In this document: positions 44,043-52,768 of the stretch, piece by piece
Layout: each line of letters opens with the position of its first letter
Numbering within the stretch: the first letter of the stretch is position 1
From: Roseiarcus sp963765375
Lineage (GTDB): Bacteria; Pseudomonadota; Alphaproteobacteria; Rhizobiales; Beijerinckiaceae
Length of the DNA stretch: 64,000 nucleotides
Direction: 5' to 3'
Assembly: GCA_963765375.1 (NCBI GenBank)
Contig: CAVXVZ010000007.1
Span: forward strand, 248,001 to 312,000
Program-made: the position numbers and the translations under genes
Notes under the pieces: model-generated
Database searches by the model: none
What the model was told of the DNA's origin: nothing
The model's input: only the letters and a program-made list of their open reading frames with translations

Positions 44043-44346
44043 GGTCGAACCCCTTCTGTTGAGTTGCTGGCGTCTGCCGGTCGGCGGGCCGGGCCGGAGC
44101 GCCTCATCTGGCGGTTTCGCCGCCCCCTTTCAATGGCCCTTTTCTAGACGGGCTCGCTGACGCGCTTCAGCCGGGCGGGGCTACAAGCCATCTCGCCACG
44201 CGAGCGACAGCAGCGTCACGCCGGCGACGGCGGACAAAATCGAGGCGATGAAGACGGCGCCGGAATTGGCCAAGTTTCATCCGCTCGTTAAAATGGCCGG
44301 GCATGTTCGCGCTTCGCTGACCGAGGCCGTTCTGGGGGAGTGGCGC
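44043..44346. other. Intergenic region before the NMT1-like gene
   Basis: About 300 bp with no complete gene. GGGGGAG at 44334-44340 is the ribosome-binding site of the next gene. A minus-strand frame ending at 44181 reads NLANSGAVFIASILSAV and LAWRDGL, like the tail of a membrane protein, but it is closed by a stop just upstream and is too short to interpret. Confidence 0.4.
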
Positions 44347-45345
44347 ATGAGGGTTGCAACGCTTGCGGCTCTGGCTGGAATTGTCGGCTTTGCTCATCCG
44401 GCGCTCGCGCTCGACAAGGTCAAATTTGGCACGAACTGGCTCGCGGATCCCGAGGCGGGCGGCTTCTTCGAGGCGGTCGCCGACGGAACTTATGAAAAAT
44501 ACGGGCTCGACGTCACCATCATTCCCGGGGGCCCGCAGGCCAACGGCGGGCTGATGCTCCTGTTCGGCAAGCTCGATTTCTTCATGGGCGGCGACATGAT
44601 CGGCAACTACCTTGCAGCCGAGAGCAAGCTGCCGCTTGTCGCCGTCGCCGCCGACTTCCAGAAGAGCCCGCAAATTTTCATGTCGCATCCCGGCGTCGGC
44701 CTCGACAAATGGCAGGACCTGCCGAACGCCAAGGCCGTCTATGTCGGCGCCGGCGCCATCAACACCTTCTACGCCTGGCTGCGCATCGCCTACGGCTTCA
44801 AGGACGAGAACATCCGGCCTTACAATTTCAATGCCGCGCCTTTCATGAAGAACAAGGACTCGATCCAGCAGGGCTACGTGACCGCCGAGCCGTACGAGAT
44901 CGAAAAGCAGGGCGGCTTCAAGCCGAACATCTTCCTGCTCTCGGATTATGGCTACGACACCTATTCGACGCTGATCGTGACGCGCAGCCAAATCGTCGAC
45001 AAGACGCCCGATCTCGTGCAGCGCTTCGTCGATGCTTCCGCGATCGGCTGGTACCACTATCTCTATGGCGACAATTCCAAGGCCAACGAACTCATCAAGA
45101 CGGACAACCCCGACATTTCCGACGACCAGATCGCCTTTTCGATCGGGGAGATGAAAAAATACGGGGTCGTGGATTCTGGCGATGCGCTCAGGCTCGGCAT
45201 CGGCGCGATGACCGACGCGCGCTGGAAAGAGTTCTTCGACAAGATGGTCGCGACCGGCATGATCGACGCCCGCACGGACTATATGCGAGCCTACACCCTG
45301 CAATTCGTCAATAAGGGCGTCGGCCTCGATCTTCGGCCGAAGTGA
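44347..45345 (+). CDS. ABC transporter substrate-binding protein, NMT1/THI5-like
   Basis: A 332-residue periplasmic protein. The start at ATG 44347 follows ribosome-binding site GGGGGAG and gives a short signal peptide (MRVATLAALAGIVGFAHPALA). VKFGTNWLADPEAGGFFEAVADG and YGLDVTIIPGGPQANGGLMLLFGKLD are NMT1/SsuA-like features of transporters for nitrate, sulfonates, taurine or pyrimidine precursors. No permease or ATPase gene adjoins it. The DUF2905 gene's GTG overlaps its stop. Confidence 0.87.
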   Translation: MRVATLAALAGIVGFAHPALALDKVKFGTNWLADPEAGGFFEAVADGTYEKYGLDVTIIPGGPQANGGLMLLFGKLDFFMGGDMIGNYLAAESKLPLVAVAADFQKSPQIFMSHPGVGLDKWQDLPNAKAVYVGAGAINTFYAWLRIAYGFKDENIRPYNFNAAPFMKNKDSIQQGYVTAEPYEIEKQGGFKPNIFLLSDYGYDTYSTLIVTRSQIVDKTPDLVQRFVDASAIGWYHYLYGDNSKANELIKTDNPDISDDQIAFSIGEMKKYGVVDSGDALRLGIGAMTDARWKEFFDKMVATGMIDARTDYMRAYTLQFVNKGVGLDLRPK

Positions 45346-45558
45346 GCGCACGCCTCGTGTCGCCGCTCGTGTCTCGCACGCTCATCATCATCGGCCTCGG
45401 CATCGCCGCTGTCGGCTTGCTGTGGCCGTGGATCGCGCGCCTCGGGCTTGGCCGGCTTCCCGGCGACATCCTGATCCAGCGCGACAAATTTCACCTTCTC
45501 CGCGCCGATCACGACCGGCGTCCTGCTGAGCCTCGTCCTGTGGCTCCTCTCGCGGTGA
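45342..45558 (+). CDS. DUF2905 small membrane protein (frame broken by one inserted base)
   Basis: A short protein with two membrane helices: RTLIIIGLGIAAVGLLWPWI, then the family signature LGLGRLPGDILIQRDKF, and a C-terminal helix. The sequence shifts after DKF because of an extra T at 45489-45491; removing it restores TFSAPITTGVLLSLVLWLLSR and a stop at 45558, giving about 71 residues, the normal DUF2905 size. Its GTG start overlaps the preceding gene's stop. The function of the family is unknown. Confidence 0.85.
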
Positions 45559-45714
45559 GAGGCGAGACGGCATCCCGCGGGCTGCGGCTCCGGCCGTCGT
45601 TTTGGCATTAGTCTACTAAACTTATCAACGTTATTGACTTACACCTCGCCGCGTGGTTCTCTGCCCCACGGAAGGTTGGCCAGTCGGCGGCCTCCCAAAC
45701 GGAGGCAGGCGCCA

Positions 45715-46308
45715 ATGTCCAAGATCGTCAGCGAGGTGGTCGCGGCCAACCAGGCCTACGCCCACGGCTTCGGCGAGAAGGGCGAGCTTGGCCTTCCCCC
45801 GGCGAGGGGCTTCGCCATTCTCACCTGCATGGACGCGCGACTCGATCCGGCCAAATACGCCGGGCTCGCGGAAGGCGACGCGCATGTCATCCGCAACGCC
45901 GGCGGGCGGGCGACCGACGACGCGATCCGCTCGCTCATCATCTCGCATAAGCTGCTCGGCACGAAGGAATGGTTCGTCATCCACCACACCAATTGCGGAA
46001 TGGAGCTCTTTTCCGACGACATCATCGCCGACCTGCTCGAGGACGACCTCGGGACCGCCGCCTTCGACGGAAAGAAATGGGCGAACCCGCATCACCACGG
46101 CGGCCATGCGGCCGGCCACTTCATCAAATGGCACACGATCAAGGACCAGCAGGCGAGCGTCGTCCACGACGTGAAGCGGATCCGGGCTCATCCGCTCGTC
46201 CCCAGGGACGTGCCCGTCTACGGCTACATCTACGACGTCAAGACCGGCCGCCTGAACGAAGTGAAGGCGGCGACCGAAGCGGGCAAAGCCGCGGCTGCAG
46301 CGGCCTGA
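45715..46308 (+). CDS. Beta-class carbonic anhydrase
   Basis: A 197-residue zinc enzyme interconverting CO2 and bicarbonate. Zinc ligands are Cys38 (TCMDAR), His91 and Cys94 (HHTNCG), with the Asp40-Arg42 dyad. The compact N-terminus and HANPHHHGG-like linker resemble the small plant-type or epsilon-like beta class. A clear ribosome-binding site (GGAGG) precedes ATG 45715. A strong intrinsic terminator follows at 46317, so it is probably monocistronic. It supplies bicarbonate for carboxylations or CO2 handling. Confidence 0.9.
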   Translation: MSKIVSEVVAANQAYAHGFGEKGELGLPPARGFAILTCMDARLDPAKYAGLAEGDAHVIRNAGGRATDDAIRSLIISHKLLGTKEWFVIHHTNCGMELFSDDIIADLLEDDLGTAAFDGKKWANPHHHGGHAAGHFIKWHTIKDQQASVVHDVKRIRAHPLVPRDVPVYGYIYDVKTGRLNEVKAATEAGKAAAAAA

Positions 46309-46316
46309 GCCTGAGC

Positions 46317-46377
46317 GGGCGAGGCGCCGGCAAACGCTCTCCCGGCGGCCCTCCAGGCCGGCGCCTCGCCCTTTTTT
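46317..46377 (+). terminator. Strong rho-independent terminator
   Basis: A perfect 15-bp stem, GGGCGAGGCGCCGGC (46317-46331) with GCCGGCGCCTCGCCC (46357-46371), is followed by six T residues. It ends the carbonic anhydrase transcript; on the other strand it would also lie downstream of the convergent cobT gene, but without a T-run. Confidence 0.9.
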
Positions 46378-46434
46378 CGCCCTCTCAGACATGCGCCCGC
46401 CGGGACCGATCATTCCGGCTTGGGCGTCGGGGCC

Positions 46435-48369
46435 CTAAGCCGCCTTCCGCCCGCGACGCTTCGGCGCCGGCCTCGGCGGCTCTTTCGGCGCGGCGTTCTC
46501 GTCGAAGAGTTCGGCCAGCTTCTCGGTCATCGCCCCGCCCAGTTCCTCGGCGTCGACGATCGTCACCGCGCGCTTATAGTAGCGGGTCACGTCATGGCCG
46601 ATGCCGATGGCGATGAGCTCGACCGGCGAGCGGGTCTCGATCTCCTCGATCACGTATCGCAGGTGGCGCTCGAGATAATTGCCGGGATTGACCGAAAGCG
46701 TCGAATCGTCGACCGGCGCCCCGTCGGAGATCATCATCAGGATCTTGCGCTGCTCTGAACGCCCGAGCAGACGCTGGTGGGCCCAGTCGAGCGCCTCGCC
46801 GTCGATGTTCTCCTTGAGCAGCCCCTCGCGCATCATCAGCCCGAGGTTCTTGCGCGCCCGGCGCCACGGCGCGTCCGCCGCCTTATAGATGAGATGACGG
46901 AGATCGTTGAGCCGGCCCGGATTGGCGGGCTTGCCGGCCTGAAGCCAGGCTTCGCGCGACTGTCCGCCCTTCCAGGCCCGGGTGGTGAAGCCGAGGATCT
47001 CGACCTTGACCCCGCACCGCTCGAGCGTGCGGGCGAGAATGTCGGCGCAGGTCGCCGCGACCGTGATCGGCCGGCCGCGCATCGAGCCCGAATTGTCGAT
47101 CAGCAGCGTCACCGACGTATCGCGGAACGCCATGTCCTTCTCCTGCTTGAAGGACAACGGCTGCTGCGAATCGATGATCACGCGCGGCAGGCGCGCGCTG
47201 TCGAGCACCCCCTCTTCGAGATCGAATTCCCACGAGCGGCTCTGCTGCGCCATGAGGCGCCGCTGCAGGCGGTTGGCGAGGCGGGCGACGACCGCGTGGA
47301 GGTTCTGCAATTGCTTGTCGAGATATTCGCGCAGGCGCTGCAATTCGTCGGGGTCGCACAATTCGTCGGCGTCGACGATCTCGTCGAAGCGGGTCGTGAA
47401 GGCCTTGTAGTCGGGTCCGCGCTTCTCCGGGGCGGCCGGCTGCGGGGGACGGCTCTCCGCCCCTTCTTCCGCATCGCCCGCCTCGCCTTCGTCCTCGAGC
47501 TCCGACGACGGCGCTTCGACCGTGTCCATTGCGCCTTCGTCGGCGTCGTCGGCCGAGTCGTCGGCCGCCTCGCGCTGCATCGAATCCTGCCCCTGCTGGT
47601 CCTCGCCCTCGCCCTCAGCCTCGTCGGCGTCCTCGGGCGGCGTCTTGTCCTCCGCCTCCTCCGATTCCTCGGCGTCGGCATCGGATTCGTTGGCGATGCC
47701 CAGAGAAGAGAGGAGCTTGCGCACCAGCCTGCCATAGGCGCGCTGGTCGAGGAGAGCCTCGCTCAGCCGGTCGAGATCCGCGCCGGCCTTGTCCTCGATG
47801 AAGGGGCGCCAAAGCTCGACCAGGCGCGCGGCGCCGCGCGGCGGCTCGAGCCCGGTCAGGCGCTCGCGCGCCAGCATCGCGACCGCATCTTCCAGCGGCG
47901 CTTCTTCGCGCGTCCGGGCCTCGGCGAACGGGCTCCTGTGGTAGCGGTCGTCGAGCATGGCGGCGATGTTCGAAGCCACGCCTTGCATCCGGCGCGAGCC
48001 GATGGCTTCGACCCGCGCCTGCTCGACCGCGTCGAACAAGGCGCGCGCCGGCGCGCTCTGCGGCGCGAGGCGCCGGTGGATCGCGTCATTGTGACAGGCG
48101 AGGCGGAGCGCGAACAAATCGGCAAGCCCGCGGACGATCGCGGCTTCGCGCGGATTGGGCTTGCGCGGCGGCTCGGGCAGCCGGGCCTTGGCCCCTTCCG
48201 GCGAGGTCACGAGCGACGGCTTGTCGGCCGAATAGGCGATCTCGAGCTCGGGATGGCGCGCCAGCGCCCGCGTGCACGAGGCGAGCGCCCGCTTGAACGG
48301 CTCATTGGGCGCATCGGCCTTGCCGGCGGGCTTGCGGTTGCTGGTCGGCTTGACGTCGACGCTCGACAT
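46435..48369 (-). CDS. cobT: Cobaltochelatase subunit CobT
   Basis: A 644-residue subunit of the ATP-dependent CobNST chelatase that inserts cobalt into hydrogenobyrinate a,c-diamide in aerobic B12 synthesis. Residues about 240-310 are a highly acidic linker (DEAEGEGEDQQGQDSMQRE), and the C-terminal VWA domain carries the MIDAS motif LIDNSGSMRG (about 420) and ISDGAPVDDSTL. N-terminal EPFKRALASCTRALARHPELEIAY is the family start. cobS is not in view here. Confidence 0.96.
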   Translation of the reverse strand: MSSVDVKPTSNRKPAGKADAPNEPFKRALASCTRALARHPELEIAYSADKPSLVTSPEGAKARLPEPPRKPNPREAAIVRGLADLFALRLACHNDAIHRRLAPQSAPARALFDAVEQARVEAIGSRRMQGVASNIAAMLDDRYHRSPFAEARTREEAPLEDAVAMLARERLTGLEPPRGAARLVELWRPFIEDKAGADLDRLSEALLDQRAYGRLVRKLLSSLGIANESDADAEESEEAEDKTPPEDADEAEGEGEDQQGQDSMQREAADDSADDADEGAMDTVEAPSSELEDEGEAGDAEEGAESRPPQPAAPEKRGPDYKAFTTRFDEIVDADELCDPDELQRLREYLDKQLQNLHAVVARLANRLQRRLMAQQSRSWEFDLEEGVLDSARLPRVIIDSQQPLSFKQEKDMAFRDTSVTLLIDNSGSMRGRPITVAATCADILARTLERCGVKVEILGFTTRAWKGGQSREAWLQAGKPANPGRLNDLRHLIYKAADAPWRRARKNLGLMMREGLLKENIDGEALDWAHQRLLGRSEQRKILMMISDGAPVDDSTLSVNPGNYLERHLRYVIEEIETRSPVELIAIGIGHDVTRYYKRAVTIVDAEELGGAMTEKLAELFDENAAPKEPPRPAPKRRGRKAA

Positions 48370-48525
48370 TCGGGGCCTTCAATAGGTGGCGCAACCGGGG
48401 ACGGGGCGACGCCGAAAGGCTCTCTATAGGCCGCGCCCGCGGGCCGCCGCAAGGCAAAGCGGCGTCTCTTGGCAAGGAGGCGAGACTGGGAGGCGAGGCC
48501 AAACGCCGGCTGCTTTCCGGCGCCC

Positions 48526-48987
48526 CTACCCCGCCCGCCGGCGCCAGCCGTCCAGCGACCACGCGCCAGGGCCGAGCACCGCCAGCGCAAGGAACCCGCC
48601 AGCCATCGCGATGTTCTTGTTGAATTGTATCGCTTGGTCCGCGCCGAGATGAAAGAAGAGCGCCGTCAGCAGGCAATAGCCGAACAGCGCGATCGCCGCC
48701 CAGCGCGTCTTCAGCCCGAAGAGCACGATGAGGCCGCCGCCGAGCTCGGTGAGGATGACCACCGGCAGGAGCCGCCCGTCGACCCCGTTGGCCTGCATAT
48801 ATTGGGCAACGCCGGCGTAGCTGGCAATCTTCGCGGCGCCCTCGACGATGAAAATGTAAGCCAGCATTGCGCGGGCAAGCAGTCCAAGCGGGTCAGCGCA
48901 GCGGGAAAGGAGATTAAGGTCCGCGTCGAAGGTTCGCGCGTCCGCATGGGACGCGGCGTCTTCGCGGGATGACCGGGCGGGCGACAT
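48526..48987 (-). CDS. DoxX family membrane protein
   Basis: A 153-residue protein with four hydrophobic helices after a cytosolic N-terminus of about 30 residues: LARAMLAYIFIVEGAAKIASY, LLPVVILTELGGGLIVLFGL, WAAIALFGYCLLTALFFHL and FNKNIAMAGGFLALAVLG. This is the DoxX pattern (oxidoreductase-related or quinone-associated membrane proteins). Substrate or partner unknown. The gene is alone between cobT and the Gly-rich TPR gene, all on the minus strand. Confidence 0.88.
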   Translation of the reverse strand: MSPARSSREDAASHADARTFDADLNLLSRCADPLGLLARAMLAYIFIVEGAAKIASYAGVAQYMQANGVDGRLLPVVILTELGGGLIVLFGLKTRWAAIALFGYCLLTALFFHLGADQAIQFNKNIAMAGGFLALAVLGPGAWSLDGWRRRAG

Positions 48988-49055
48988 GGTGGTCTTTCTT
49001 CAACCCGGGAGCGGGGCGCGCCGAAACCCCTCGGCGCGCCCGGCTCGCCGGCCGA

Positions 49056-49811
49056 CTAGAGGGCGTGCGCCTTGGTCAGCGCGTCGGCCAGATCCTCGTA
49101 ATACTCGCACTCGGTTCCGCAAAGCTTTTCGATCGTCGCCAGTTGGTCCTTGGCGAGATCGTACTTGCCTTCGATGACATAGGCTTCGCCGAGATATTCG
49201 CGCACCTGCGGATAGGCGGGATCGAGCGCCACGGACTTCAGATAGTAGGCGATCCCCTGGTCGGTGCGGCCGAGCTTGCGGGTCGCGTAGCCGCGATAGT
49301 TCAGCGCCCGCGGCGTGTTCGGGTCATCCAGCAGGTCGAGCACGTCGATCGCTTCCTGGTAGCGATCGGCCTTGGCGAGCGCGTAGGCGTATTCCGTCAT
49401 GTCAGGGTCGGAAAGCACGCCGCTGTGCCGGACCAGGCACTTCTTGTGCTTCGTATCCCAGATGAGGCCAGGAGGACACGTCGTCAGGTCCGACGGGACC
49501 TGCGCCCGAGGCTCGTTTTGGACCGGGTGAAAGAACCCGCCGCCGCCGCCGCCGGCTCCCGCGCCGCCGCCGCCCGCTCCCGCGCCTCCGCCGCCCGCTC
49601 CCGCGCCTCCGCCGCCCGCTCCGGCTCCACCGCCGGCGCCTCCACCCGCTCCACCGCCTCCGCCTCCGCCTCCGCCTCCGCCTCCCCCTGCGCCGCCGCC
49701 GGACGCCAGCGCGGGCGAGGCCAGCGCAAGACTGGCGACGATCAATCCGCAACAGAGCGCGGAGACAAGACCAGCGCCCTTTTCGTGATGACGATTGAGA
49801 AAGCTGCGCAT
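49056..49811 (-). CDS. Secreted protein with glycine-rich tract and TPR domain
   Basis: A 251-residue exported protein. Signal peptide about 1-37 (ending SPALASGG), then a low-complexity tract of about 55 residues of G/A in units such as GAGGGGA (about 38-92), a Cys-containing segment (LTTCPPGLIWD; KKCLVRHSGV), and a C-terminal TPR-like helical region (AYALAKADRYQEAIDVLDLLDDPN; RALNYRGYATRKLGRTDQGIAYYLKSVALDPAYPQVREYLGEAY). It shares its upstream region with the divergent ECF sigma gene. The function is unknown; periplasmic or envelope scaffold is plausible. Confidence 0.85.
   Translation of the reverse strand: MRSFLNRHHEKGAGLVSALCCGLIVASLALASPALASGGGAGGGGGGGGGGGGGAGGGAGGGAGAGGGGAGAGGGGAGAGGGGAGAGGGGGGFFHPVQNEPRAQVPSDLTTCPPGLIWDTKHKKCLVRHSGVLSDPDMTEYAYALAKADRYQEAIDVLDLLDDPNTPRALNYRGYATRKLGRTDQGIAYYLKSVALDPAYPQVREYLGEAYVIEGKYDLAKDQLATIEKLCGTECEYYEDLADALTKAHAL
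49537..49700. repeat. GC-rich coding tandem repeat (period 21, plus GGC/CTC runs)
   Basis: Within the TPR gene the plus strand shows repeated blocks of the form CGCCTCCGCCGCCCGCTCC, spaced 21 bp, encoding the GAGGGGA peptide units on the minus strand. Copy number in such arrays usually varies, so this is a candidate phase- or length-variable locus, and also a place where assemblies err. Confidence 0.75.
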
Positions 49812-49960
49812 CGCCGGGTCCTTCCGATCGAGTTACGGAGCCCGGGAAACACATCAGTCGGCGAATTATTCGCGGGCCGCCCTTTCAGGCGAAAGCCGGA
49901 TCGATCAAAAAAAACGGTCCAGGCCTCTTCGCTCCCCGCTCCATGGTGTCTATTAGAGCG

Positions 49961-50452
49961 ATGAGCGAAGAGAGCCGACGCGAGGTGCGGGCCGGGCTTG
50001 AGCCCTCCCTTGCGCGCCTTTGGCGATACGCGCTCGTGCTGTCGAGGGCGCGAGACGTGGCCGACGACCTCGTGCAGGCGACCTGCCTGCGCGCGATCGA
50101 GCGCGCCGACCAGTTCGCTCCCGGAACGAGGGTGGACCGGTGGCTGTTCGCAATCCTCCGGTCGATCTGGCTTAACGAGATTCGGTCGCGGCGCATTCGC
50201 GAAGGCGGCGGGTTTGTCGATCCGGAGGAAGTCTTGACGACCGACGGCGCGCGTGAAATCGAAGCGAATATTACGGCTTCTGCAGTGTTAAGAGCGATCG
50301 GCCAACTTCCTGAGGCTCAGCGCGAAACGGTGTTGCTCGTCTACGGCGACGGATACACTTATGCCGAAGCAGCCGCGGCCCTCGCGGTCCCGATCGGCAC
50401 CGTCATGAGCAGGCTGGCGGCGGCGCGCGCGACGCTGGCGAAACTGAAGTAG
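49961..50452 (+). CDS. RNA polymerase ECF sigma factor
   Basis: A 163-residue sigma-70 family ECF protein starting MSEESRREVRAGLEPS. Region 2 is VLSRARDVADDLVQATCLRAIERADQFAPGTRVDRWLFAILRSIWLNE; region 4 has ALAVPIGTVMSRLAAARATL with the helix-turn-helix. ATG 49961 is favoured, with ATG 49943 as alternative. The anti-sigma gene follows 21 bp downstream, and a YceI/cytochrome b561 pair follows that. The divergent TPR gene may be part of the regulon. No clear autoregulatory promoter was identified. Confidence 0.92.
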   Translation: MSEESRREVRAGLEPSLARLWRYALVLSRARDVADDLVQATCLRAIERADQFAPGTRVDRWLFAILRSIWLNEIRSRRIREGGGFVDPEEVLTTDGAREIEANITASAVLRAIGQLPEAQRETVLLVYGDGYTYAEAAAALAVPIGTVMSRLAAARATLAKLK

Positions 50453-50472
50453 GAGCGTTCTCCGGTAAGACG

Positions 50473-51237
50473 ATGACTGACGAAGACGCCGAACTTGTCG
50501 CTCTGATCGACAACGAGCTCGATGAAGGCAGCCGGGCCGCGCTTCTGGCGCGCCTGGCGACCGACGAGCGGCTGCGTCAACGCTACGACGAATTGCGGGC
50601 GGTCGGCGCGCCGGTCGCCCGGTCGTTGGAGGAGCTTCTCGGCCAAGCTCCCCTGGAGCGCCTGCGGGCCGCGATTCCGGCGGACAAACCCGTTTCCCGG
50701 CGGCTTGGCCTCTTTGCCGGCGGCGGGCTGCGCCAGCTTGCGGCCGGCGTTGCGATCGGGCTCCTCGCGGCCGGAGCGGCCGCATGGGTTGCGATGAGCT
50801 TTGGCCTCTTCGAGGAACAGGACAACTGGCGCTCGGCCGTCGTCGAATACACGAACCTCTACACGAACGAGACCTTCAGTCCTTTGCACCCGGACGCCTC
50901 GCTGCAGGCGATCGAACTGAGCGCGCTCGGGGCCAAAGTGGGCGCGAACCTGACGCCTGAAAACGTCGCTCTCCCGAACCTGCAATTCGCGGTCGCGTTC
51001 ATGCTCGCCTACGAGGGGTCGCCATTGGGCGTGATCGCCTATGTCGACCCCTCGGGGGCGCCGGTCCTGCTCTGCATCATCGCCGACCACGCCGCTGACG
51101 CCCCGCTTCGCTCCGAGCGCCGGGACGATCTGTCCCTCGCTTGGTGGTCGCAAAGCGGGCGCAGCCATCTGGTCATCGGCCGTATCCCGGAGGAGCGCGC
51201 CGTCGCGCTTGCGCAAACGATGGAAAAACGAATCTGA
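50473..51237 (+). CDS. Anti-sigma factor (transmembrane)
   Basis: A 254-residue protein placed directly after the ECF sigma gene. The N-terminus (TDEDAELVALIDNELDEGSRAALLARLATDERL) is a short anti-sigma-like helical domain without the zinc HxxxCxxC motif. One transmembrane helix (about 95-115, LAAGVAIGLLAAGAAAWVAMSFG) leads to a periplasmic domain of about 135 residues. It resembles FecR-unlike, DUF-type membrane anti-sigma factors of Rhizobiales; signal input would come from the periplasm. Confidence 0.85.
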   Translation: MTDEDAELVALIDNELDEGSRAALLARLATDERLRQRYDELRAVGAPVARSLEELLGQAPLERLRAAIPADKPVSRRLGLFAGGGLRQLAAGVAIGLLAAGAAAWVAMSFGLFEEQDNWRSAVVEYTNLYTNETFSPLHPDASLQAIELSALGAKVGANLTPENVALPNLQFAVAFMLAYEGSPLGVIAYVDPSGAPVLLCIIADHAADAPLRSERRDDLSLAWWSQSGRSHLVIGRIPEERAVALAQTMEKRI

Positions 51238-51366
51238 AATCCCTCTTACGCGCCATTCACAGACCTTTGATCTCGGGGAGCAGTAACGAGTCAGTGAAAT
51301 CGGGCCCGTGAAACGAATAAGCCACCCTCCTCGAATGTTCGTGCGGAGCAAAATGGAGAGGAGCCT

Positions 51367-51963
51367 ATGTCCACACGCGATAAGATTGTCCGGCGCACCC
51401 GTTTCGCCTGCGCGATCCTGGCGCTTGGCGTCGTCGCGCAGACCCGGATGCCTGCCGCCGCTTCGGCCAACTGGCGAATCGACCCCGCGCGAACGCATAT
51501 CGCCTTCGCCATCGACGCGATCGGCTATCCGCGCACCCGCGGCCAATTCGAGCAGTTTGCAGGGCGCATATCGGTCGATCTCGACCACCCGGACCGGAGC
51601 AACGTGACTTTCCATGTCCAGTCGCGATCGGTGGAGGTCGGCTCGCCCTCATTCGACGATTACCTGCGCTCGGCGGCCTTCCTCGACGCGGCCCGTTTTC
51701 CCTCGATCGATTTCGTGTCGAATTCGGTCGCGAAGATTGACGACCACACGGTCCGGGTGACCGGCGACCTCACCCTGCTCGGGGTGACGCGGCCGCTCAG
51801 CGTCGACGTCGCGGTGCAGCGCGAGACGGCCGGCAGCGGGGCTCGCCTCGCCTTCATGGCGAAGACCAGCATCGACCGGCTCGATTTCGGCATGAATTCG
51901 GGCTTCCCCCTGGTGTCTCGCGAGGTCGAGCTCGTGATCTCGAGCGAGGCCGCGGCGCTTTGA
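51367..51963 (+). CDS. YceI family periplasmic protein
   Basis: A 198-residue secreted protein: signal peptide about 1-35 (ILALGVVAQTRMPAAASA), then the YceI lipocalin-like barrel with WRIDPARTHIAFAIDAIGYPRTRGQFEQF, FPSIDFVSNSV and LTLLGVTRPLSVDV. YceI proteins bind isoprenoid-like molecules and may carry ubiquinone precursors. Its stop overlaps the ATG of the cytochrome b561 gene, a frequent pair. Upstream is a 129-bp gap with possible promoter after the anti-sigma gene. Confidence 0.92.
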   Translation: MSTRDKIVRRTRFACAILALGVVAQTRMPAAASANWRIDPARTHIAFAIDAIGYPRTRGQFEQFAGRISVDLDHPDRSNVTFHVQSRSVEVGSPSFDDYLRSAAFLDAARFPSIDFVSNSVAKIDDHTVRVTGDLTLLGVTRPLSVDVAVQRETAGSGARLAFMAKTSIDRLDFGMNSGFPLVSREVELVISSEAAAL

Positions 51964-52535
51964 ACGCCGAGGCGCGGCCGGCGCGCTGGAACGGGCTGAT
52001 CATCTCGCTTCACTGGACGGCGGCGGCGATCATTCTCGCGCTCATCGCGCTCGGATGGGTCATGGTCCATGGCGGCCGCGACGCCGCGACGACCTTTGAT
52101 CTCTATCAGTGGCACAAGTCGCTGGGGTTCGTGGCGCTGGCATTGACCGCCGCGCGGCTCGCCGCGCGCGCATCCGTCGCAGCGCCGGCTCCGCCGACGT
52201 CTCCGCTGTGGGAGCGATGCTCCGCCGCAGCCGCCCAGGGCCTGCTTTACCTCTTGACGATCTGCGCGATCGCCTCGGGCTGGCTGGTCGTTTCGGCTTC
52301 GCCTTTGCCCATACCGACGTTGTTTTTCGGTCTCTTCGTCATACCGAACATCGCCGAGGCCAATCCATCGCTTTTCGCCGCCGCCGCGCTTGCGCACAGG
52401 CTCGCCGCCTGGGCGATCGCGTTCCTCGTCGCGCTCCACGTCGCGGGCGCGCTCAAGCATCATCTGGTCAACCGGGACGACGTCCTGAGGCGAATATCGC
52501 CGGATTGGCCGAAGCTCGGCTCCTCGCGCCGCTGA
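51960..52535 (+). CDS. Cytochrome b561
   Basis: A 191-residue membrane cytochrome. Four hydrophobic helices with haem-ligating His in LIISLHWTAAAIILALI, YQWHKSLGFVALALTAARLA, AHRLAAWAIAFLVALHVAGALKHHLV. Bacterial cytochrome b561 proteins couple quinol to periplasmic acceptors such as superoxide. Its start overlaps the YceI stop, suggesting a functional pair. A sigma-dependent envelope or redox-stress response is a reasonable inference. Confidence 0.92.
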   Translation: MNAEARPARWNGLIISLHWTAAAIILALIALGWVMVHGGRDAATTFDLYQWHKSLGFVALALTAARLAARASVAAPAPPTSPLWERCSAAAAQGLLYLLTICAIASGWLVVSASPLPIPTLFFGLFVIPNIAEANPSLFAAAALAHRLAAWAIAFLVALHVAGALKHHLVNRDDVLRRISPDWPKLGSSRR

Positions 52536-52768
52536 AGCTGGCTGCCCGCGGTAATTCCTAAAAAAGCGACATTTTCTTGCGGTTATCAGAATCCGGAGGT
52601 AATGTACCCGCTATTGGCCCGAAAGCCAGCAGGGGCGGGCCGGCCGCCCGCCTCATGCTGTTTGACTCCGATGTCGTGTTGATCCGCCGGCCAGGCGTTG
52701 CGTCCCGTTTGCCTGTGTTTTGAGCCTTAAGCCGTTGAAAACCCTCGACTGGCGGAAGGAAAAACCAA

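Noticed and set aside
44181..44272. Tail fragment of an ABC permease next to the NMT1-like gene
   Set aside because: Only about 30 codons, closed by a stop upstream, and membrane-like composition arises easily by chance in GC-rich DNA.
46777..48429. 550-codon plus-strand frame opposite cobT
   Set aside because: Shadow of cobT; composition is the mirror of its acidic and Arg-rich stretches.
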